Source: Helicoverpa zea
Lineage: Eukaryota; Arthropoda; Insecta; Lepidoptera; Noctuidae
DNA: 64,000 bases
Reading direction: 5' to 3'
NCBI RefSeq assembly: GCF_022581195.2
Contig: NC_061473.1
Span: 8,990,001 to 9,054,000, forward strand
Shown: positions 58,090-64,000 of the stretch, piece after piece
Layout: each line of letters starts with the position of its first letter
How positions within the stretch are numbered: position 1 is the stretch's first letter
Notes under the pieces: generated by a model
What the model saw: the letters and a program-made list of their open reading frames with translations, nothing else
Database searches by the model: none
What the model was told of the DNA's origin: nothing
Made by a program: the position numbers and the translations under genes

Positions 58090-59005
58090 TTTCAAAAACG
58101 ATTCACCAATGTTATTTAACTGATTTAAATGAACCTTGTATATCTGTCTCCATCTTTCATGTCTGCAGTGCGAAGCGTTTTTGTTCACTTTTACGTAATA
58201 AGTTAAATTCTTTAAAATCATATTCAATTTAACACCCACAATATAATTCACAATTTTCCACCACAAACCCTAAAGTACAAAATAACAATCCACCCCAAGG
58301 TTAACCGACACATGAATATTGCATGAGAGTAGGGTTGATGACAAACGTTAGCTGTCACCTGTCAATACCGCCTTATGCTAAACTGATTAGATGTCCCTCG
58401 AGGTCTAGTTAGTTAGGAGGTGTTAGGAGGTCAAATATTGAGGTATTTTGAGGTACCTTTGTGTTTATTTGTGGCAATTTAGGCGGGAAGTTGTTTGAAA
58501 TGTTTATTGGGAGCAACAAAAACGATAGCTTGCTTTCTTGTTAAGAGTTTTTTCGAGTAATTAGATGTCTTTTTTGAGGACTTTCGAAGTCGAAAAACAG
58601 TGTGAGTAATTTGTTTTTTTATAATTCTTTCATGAACTTCTTTCTGAAGTTTGCAATATTAACACCCAATACTGTACATTGAACGAAACTTTACTTTTTT
58701 TTTGCATTTCTTTTGAAATTGCAGTAAATAAGAACCCAAATGAGAAGGGAGGGATAAAATTCAACTTTAATAAGTATGGGTTATTAAATAACAAGGAAAT
58801 TCCCCAAAATAAGAATGAAATATCTCCAAGAAAACAGGCTAAAACTCTAAAAATTGAACTTGTTAAAATTACAATTTGGGCTCGATCTCAACGGAGTTGT
58901 GTTCAACGACTTGCGATTAAGATAATCGGAAATACTTACACTTTTGGGAATACTGATGATTCTAGGAATATTTTCTGAAGGATTTAAGCCCTCCTGTCTT
59001 TATCC
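58090..59005. other. AT-rich span, no gene recognised
   Basis: A 99-codon open frame near 58679-58978 lacks any recognisable domain, splice context or composition signal and is treated as chance. Confidence 0.4.
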
Positions 59006-59010
59006 CAATT

Positions 59011-59165
59011 TTACTTGAGATCGGCGCTGTATGTTTTCTTCTTCAATACTCTTCTATCAGCCGTCATCGCACAAGTAACATTCTTTCTAGCTATTTCGAC
59101 TTTTACACAAGCTATCCATCGTTTCTTTGGTTGTCCCCTTCCTAGGCTGTAGCAACGAATTATTA
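59011..59165 (-). mobile_element. LINE reverse transcriptase C-terminus, second type
   Basis: The minus-strand frame ending TAA at 59011-59013 reads GRGQPKKRWIACVKVE, then TADRRVLKKKTYSADLK. The RPKKRW..C motif and the KKKTYCADPK-like end are characteristic of insect non-LTR reverse transcriptases. It is distinct from the element at 13577 and truncated on both sides. Confidence 0.75.
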
Positions 59166-59169
59166 TGTT

Positions 59170-59725
59170 CTGTCTTTCGAGCACTATTTTATTGATTGTA
59201 ATTCATTTCATTTAACCATTTACGTACATAGTAAATACATGAAAGAATTAGAGTTAACATGAAAAAGTACAAAGGTACTGCTTATTTCTAATGAAATCTC
59301 TTCCAGCAGACCCGTAGTCCGTAGACCCGTGTTAATGATTTAATATGGAATAAAATGATCTTCTTTTAAGTAAATAATTTAATTTATTACATATTTAACG
59401 CTACGATAGCTCACTATGATGATGTGTGTGAAATAAATTAACACATAGATAATATCCTTTAAAGTAACTAATGAAGTAAAGTTACTTCTTAATGAAAAGA
59501 TATTGTCTCATATTTATTGCTCCTGAGAGTAAAATCATATTTTATTCTACTTCAGCGCATTGATCGTATAAGTTATTAAAACTGCAGTACATTAAAATTT
59601 CCTCGAACTATTGAGAGATTGAGAGCCCAAATTAAAAAGAAATAAAAAGAAATCCGGATTGTTTTTTCAATAAACAAAATAACTAAAATAAACGTAATAA
59701 AACCGGGAACAGCTTGAAGGGCCCT
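59170..59725. other. AT-rich span, no gene recognised
   Basis: No repeat family or exon supported. Confidence 0.4.
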
Positions 59726-59727
59726 TA

Positions 59728-60015
59728 CACGAAGAAAGGAATGATAAGCGGAGATGCCATAAGGCAGATAGATCGCCTTCTTCTAGGTCAAATTCGTACG
59801 GTAAGCGTGAACAAAACGATTAGTTATTAGTGAACTAACGAGGCATTCATATTCCTATAGACATCTGTTGATTGTTCTGGTTTTAATTGATAGCTGATTT
59901 GGTTTTCCAAAAAAGTAGTCAGTAACTTTCCTCGTTCCCCGACGGCATTTTGTCGCGCTACTTTCTTAGGAGATTTTGCACTATGACATCTCCGCTAGTC
60001 ATTTGGTTCTCCATG
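59728..60015 (-). mobile_element. MITE family A, complete (288 bp)
   Basis: cacgaagaaaggaatgataa to tagtcatttggttctccatg. Confidence 0.88.
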
Positions 60016-60019
60016 GGTC

Positions 60020-60665
60020 CGTATATTTGACATCACCCCTACGTCCGCTTGCTGGTTTTATTACTAGCAACCAAAAACAACCACTTCAGTATTGGATATT
60101 GTTATTTTTCTTGCTTTTAGGGGTTGAAAAGGTTCGCTTCTCAGTCAGCGAAAATGCTTTATTTTTGTTTCGGTTCGACTACAATTGTGGAAAACAACTA
60201 TTTCTGTGTCATCGAAAACACTTCGTTTTTTTTTCTTTGGTCTCTGCTACCTTAAGTGAAAAAGTTATAACTAAGAATGTTTGTTTTTTAAGTATATGGA
60301 TAGAGAAAAACAATCTGTTGATAAACCTAACTTCAGAAAATGTGATGATCTTTCAAAGACATCAAAATTGAAAACCTCTTCCATTCGGAAGACTCTTAAG
60401 ACCTGTTAAAATATTGTTTGATCAAGAAACACAAAGATGTATGCGTTCACCCATAGACCAGTTAATAAAATAATTGGAATAAAAGAACCTACAAGACCCT
60501 TTCTTTCAACTCTAATCACCTAGAACGGGGGTACGTTCAAATGACCCTATTACCTCACTACCCAAAAACTTCAAAAGCTTTACACCTATTATAACAAATT
60601 CGTTTTTCCTTTACAAAGAACTATCCATTCACACTCCAACACACACACATTTATATACTTCAACT
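60020..60665. other. No gene recognised
   Basis: A 131-codon plus-strand frame starts inside the neighbouring MITE and has low-complexity composition rich in Phe and Leu. No domain is visible. Confidence 0.4.
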
Positions 60666-60669
60666 ATCC

Positions 60670-60955
60670 CACGGAGGAAGGAACGATGAGGAGATGCCAT
60701 AAGTAAGGTAGGTCAGGCGCCTTCTTGTAGGCCAAGCAACGTACGGTAGGCGTGATCAGTTACTAGAATTAACGAGGCGTTCTTGTCAAACCAAAACCAA
60801 TCTGTCTAAGATTAGTCTTGATTGATTGGTGATTTTAACTTGAAAGAAGCAGAGCTAGTAATGTCCCTTGTCCCCCGAACACATGCATTTCGGCGTGCTA
60901 CTTTCTTAGGAGATTTTGCGTTATGACATCTCTGCTAGTCATTTTGTTCTCCATG
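60670..60955 (-). mobile_element. MITE family A, complete (286 bp)
   Basis: cacggaggaaggaacgatga to tagtcattttgttctccatg. Both termini are clean, so this copy best shows the imperfect ~35-bp inverted repeats. Confidence 0.9.
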
Positions 60956-61345
60956 ATTCATTCACACACACACATACGCTTCAAAAGTATCACGAGAAAT
61001 CCATTTTGCACTTAACATTCATTCGAAAAATGGATGGGATACGTCACTCTCGGGTCCCTTTTTAAGCCATCATTGAGTTAATAATAAAATCAAGCCTTTA
61101 TAAATCGGGGGTTGCGCACCCCTGAAAGCCGGTTTCAGTTACATAGAAAGCGAGTTTCAGGATCACACTTGTCAACCTTTTTTGAGGTGTCGACAAATGT
61201 TTGGAAAAACACCTTGAGTAATGGCATTTGGGCAAATATTTGGGCTTGGTTTTAAGTGGAGAGATTGGAATTTTTGGCTTTGGAAATTTAAGCAGAGTTG
61301 ACGAATGCTCTCTAAGACCATAATATACAGAGAGGAAGCTGATAG

Positions 61346-61528
61346 CTTTTTTAACGACGCTAAAAATCATCAAATAACCCCTCCCGCTGTGGGTTAGCAG
61401 CGGTGAGGGAGTGTCAGACTCTTACTGACTAAAACCGTCGTGTTCCGTCGTAGGCCTTTTATGTAGCAGGGCCGCGGTAACTCTTTCGAACAATCCTGCA
61501 GCCCTTGCAGGCCTTGGCCGTGCTGGGA
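61346..61528 (-). mobile_element. Retroposon family C, full length with 13-bp target duplication
   Basis: aggaagctgatag flanks it at 61333-61345 and 61529-61541. On the minus strand it runs from tcccagcacggccaaggcct to gttaaaaaagc. About 183 bp, GC-rich 5' half, A-rich 3' end, no recognisable tRNA, 5S or 7SL head. Confidence 0.88.
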
Positions 61529-61689
61529 AGGAAGCTGATAGTTGGCGCCAATTTATCAGCGTTGGTCCATTCTGGTAACAGTTACACACAGCAAGCAGGT
61601 CGAAACAACGTGAAGCCAAGCCAATGTTATTGTTGTTGAATAGGCCAGCGCGAATAATCACTGGTCGACAAACCGACTACCAGCTTTCT

Positions 61690-62690
61690 ACGTATTTATA
61701 CGGCCCTAAGGCCGTAAGGTAGGTATACAGAAAAATTGCTAGTTTAAACTAAGTTTACGAGAAAAAGGCTAGGCAAATAAAGATTCAACAAAAATACCAT
61801 TCCTTCCTTTATTTTTATCATGACATTTTCAGCTTTTCGTAACAGCCAACGTCGATGGCGAATAAGAAAACCAATAATTCGATCTCGGAGCCTCGGGTTT
61901 ATCAAATTATCGAAGGAAACAATGTTATATCGTCCATTTTGTGTTTAGTTAAGCTTCGGTTGTACGTGGCGGATCATCCATCTTGAATAATGCGATCATG
62001 CAGTCGAGAGCAAAAAAAATTAGACACCACTTATTTAAATTGAAAAATTATAAGCTGTTGAAGAATAGTTTAAGTTAATATAAATATGTATTTAAAAATA
62101 AACGGCTTTGTAACACGAATATTAGTTATTTAGGCTAGATGAGTTGGAATTGGTAGCCTCTAATAAGATGGAAGGTAGACAATATTAATTAATTTTAAAA
62201 AGTGGAAATGTTAGTTTGGTCTTTGAACGCGCTTTTCTTAGGTGTTTTCAGTGTTATCTACAGTTTGTTAAAGAGGCATTAAGTTTCATAATTGTTACTT
62301 TTATCCTGATGCCCAAAGAATAATTACCACGGATTAAGGGTGACAGCGGACGGCAGTCACCAGATTAACAAATCCAACATTCTGCAATTATAAATATAAA
62401 GCAACTATTGCTGAATGAAGACACCTATCTATTTAGTTTATTACCATTCACATAACACAAAGGATTATTCCAGGAATAAAGCCATAAGTCGTAATGTTAA
62501 CAAGACAGGCTTCCATTGCGAAGCCATTTTGCCTCCGATACAAAGATATCTATTACCCTGAACTGGTTCAATTCAAGCTTTTCATATTACTGGCGTTTTG
62601 TTAGTGCTTATAATACCATCCTTTACAATGAGCATGGAATATCGCATTGATGTGATACTCCAGAGATTATTATCAGTAGCTTCATCTGTT
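61690..62690. other. No gene recognised
   Basis: A mixed-composition span without a supportable exon or repeat. Confidence 0.4.
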
Positions 62691-62698
62691 TTGTATCC

Positions 62699-62766
62699 AA
62701 TGTGTCACTGCAAATGGCTAGTCGGCCTAGTTTGATTGGGCTCGTAAATCAGTATGCAGATGAATG
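62699..62766 (+). mobile_element. MITE family E terminal fragment
   Basis: gtcactgcaaatggctagtc and gggctcgtaaatcagtatgc match one end of the family. Confidence 0.55.
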
Positions 62767-63257
62767 ATATGATCTCTTCGAATACACCGTTGTCTTCCTA
62801 GTTCCATAGATTATCCTGAAAATACAGGTATTTTGATTTTGGTTTGATTTAAATCTATGTAGAACTTTAGCTCTCTTCTCTGTCGATTCGCTCTTGGCAG
62901 ACCGGCCGTGGTCACGTTGAGGCGTCCACATGAGAGGCGGACACAGCTCTTCACGATCTCTCTCTATTAGCATCAGCTAGTCGCTCAAAAAGTCATTAAA
63001 TATGGTCCATCCGTTTGACTTTGAAGAAACAACAAACTTACACAGTCTCAGACTGTAATATTAATGTGATTACACTTTTATAGTGGCGAAGTACTAAATA
63101 CTGGTTAATTTAGTACTAGAAGACTGGTATTTGAGGTACACTGTTTAGTCGACTTTTAATCAAACGTCCTACGAAAGATAAATGTGACGCAATGCGAAAC
63201 TACAAGGCTTTACACATTGTTTCTGAAATGGAAATTTTACAAATATTTCGTAACCAA

Positions 63258-63448
63258 ATAAATACACTTTCTAAGTATATCTTGGACACCAATGGCTGAT
63301 AAAAAGGTGAAGGAAAACATCTTGAGGAAACCTGGACTATACAGTCTGAAATCACCAACCCGCATTGAGCAAGCGTGGTGATTAATGCTCAGTCCTTCTC
63401 CGTGTGAGAGGAGGCCGCAGCCCAGCAGTGGGACGATAGCGGTGAGGC
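63258..63448 (+). mobile_element. SINE family 2, headless
   Basis: tttctaagtatatcttggac, gtctgaaatcaccaacccgc and cagcccagcagtgggacgat. Confidence 0.85.
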
Positions 63449-63632
63449 TGTAACAGGAACAGTAACAAATAAATACACAACAGGAGATTAAAAAAAAACA
63501 ATTATTTTCTTTTTCACGAGAAAGTATCATCGTCTTTTTGTATGTTTTAATTGTTTTTCTTTGTTCCGCGTTTTTTCATAAAAGAAATCACAAGGATATT
63601 TTGTGTCATCAATGTAGAATAAATATATAGGA

Positions 63633-63828
63633 CTTTTTTTTTAACAACGTCAAAAATCCTCAAATGACCCCTCCCGCTGTTGGCAGGTTGGATTAGCAGC
63701 GGTGAGGGAGTGTCAGTCTCTTACTGACTAAAAACCGTCGTGTTCCGTCGTAGGCCTTTTATGTACCAGGGCCGCGGTAACTTTCGAAAAATCCTGCATC
63801 CCCGGCAGACCTTGGCCCTACTGGGCCC
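63633..63828 (-). mobile_element. Retroposon family C, full length
   Basis: Begins with the reversed A-tail (ttttttttt), then aacaacgtcaaaaatcctca, and ends ggccctactgggccccgc, the same 5' terminus as 40144 and 61528. Confidence 0.82.
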
Positions 63829-63924
63829 CGCTGAAATATACAAGTCTACAAGTTGACATGTGTCTACAGCTCCCCTAATATCAAAGAGTTCCTTCGGGAC
63901 GCGGGTGAAACTGCAGGCAGAAAC

Positions 63925-63970
63925 TAGTCGATATTAAAAACCGGCGAAGTGCGAGTCGGACTCGCGCACG
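63925..63970 (+). repeat. Palindrome-bearing interspersed repeat at the window edge
   Basis: aaccggcgaagtgcgagtcg and gactcgcgcacgaagggttc contain the near-palindrome gtgcgagtcggactcgcgca. It starts right after a Helitron-like CTAG end at 63924-63927 and continues beyond the window. Confidence 0.5.
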
Positions 63971-64000
63971 AAGGGTTCCATACCATTATTTATAAAACAA

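Noticed and set aside
59976..60371. 131-codon ORF, the longest in the window
   Set aside because: It starts inside a MITE, is low in complexity and has no recognisable domain or splice context.

Overview
The window looks like a stretch of moth or butterfly (lepidopteran) nuclear genome. It is AT-rich, has short-exon genes with canonical GT-AG introns, and is packed with repeats typical of Lepidoptera: tRNA-derived SINEs, Helitrons ending in a hairpin plus CTAG, MITEs, and 3' ends of non-LTR retrotransposons. There are no operons or other prokaryotic features, and nearly all short ORFs are chance frames in repeats. Family identities rest on pattern recognition; no database search was possible.

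Region 1 (1-10640) is a satellite array of about 180-bp monomers. Roughly 24 monomers run forward and then, across a palindromic junction at about 4243-4298, roughly 35 run inverted. Monomer subtypes recur in multi-monomer blocks (higher-order structure). A degenerate 147-bp duplication borders the array (10801-11000).

Region 2 (11.5-24.2 kb) holds the most interesting content: two convergent copies of an unrecognised gene. The minus-strand copy (20811-24132) can be assembled by eye into six exons with phase-consistent splice sites. They encode a 242-residue type I membrane protein: signal peptide, about 140-residue N-glycosylatable ectodomain, one transmembrane helix, and a 59-residue tail with a PxxP stretch and a C-terminal Tyr-Glu-Glu-Ile motif (the classic Src-family SH2 ligand). 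The plus-strand copy (11755-13422) keeps only the last three exons, next to the satellite. Both copies share a MITE at the same intron position, so they arose by duplication. In the complete copy a SINE landed on the stop codon, and its target-site duplication regenerated the C-terminus.

Region 3 (24.3-64 kb) is mostly mobile-element debris: two copies of a 1.1-kb Helitron (one carrying a TTAA-flanked MITE), several smaller Helitrons, at least four SINE families, an unclassified ~183-bp retroposon with target-site duplications, many TIR/MITE families, LINE 3' ends and long hairpins. A TATA-less core promoter (initiator plus DPE at exact spacing) and a 5' exon ending in a splice donor at 31.1-31.5 kb suggest the start of a plus-strand gene whose other exons I could not find. 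Spans with no recognisable content are listed as such.
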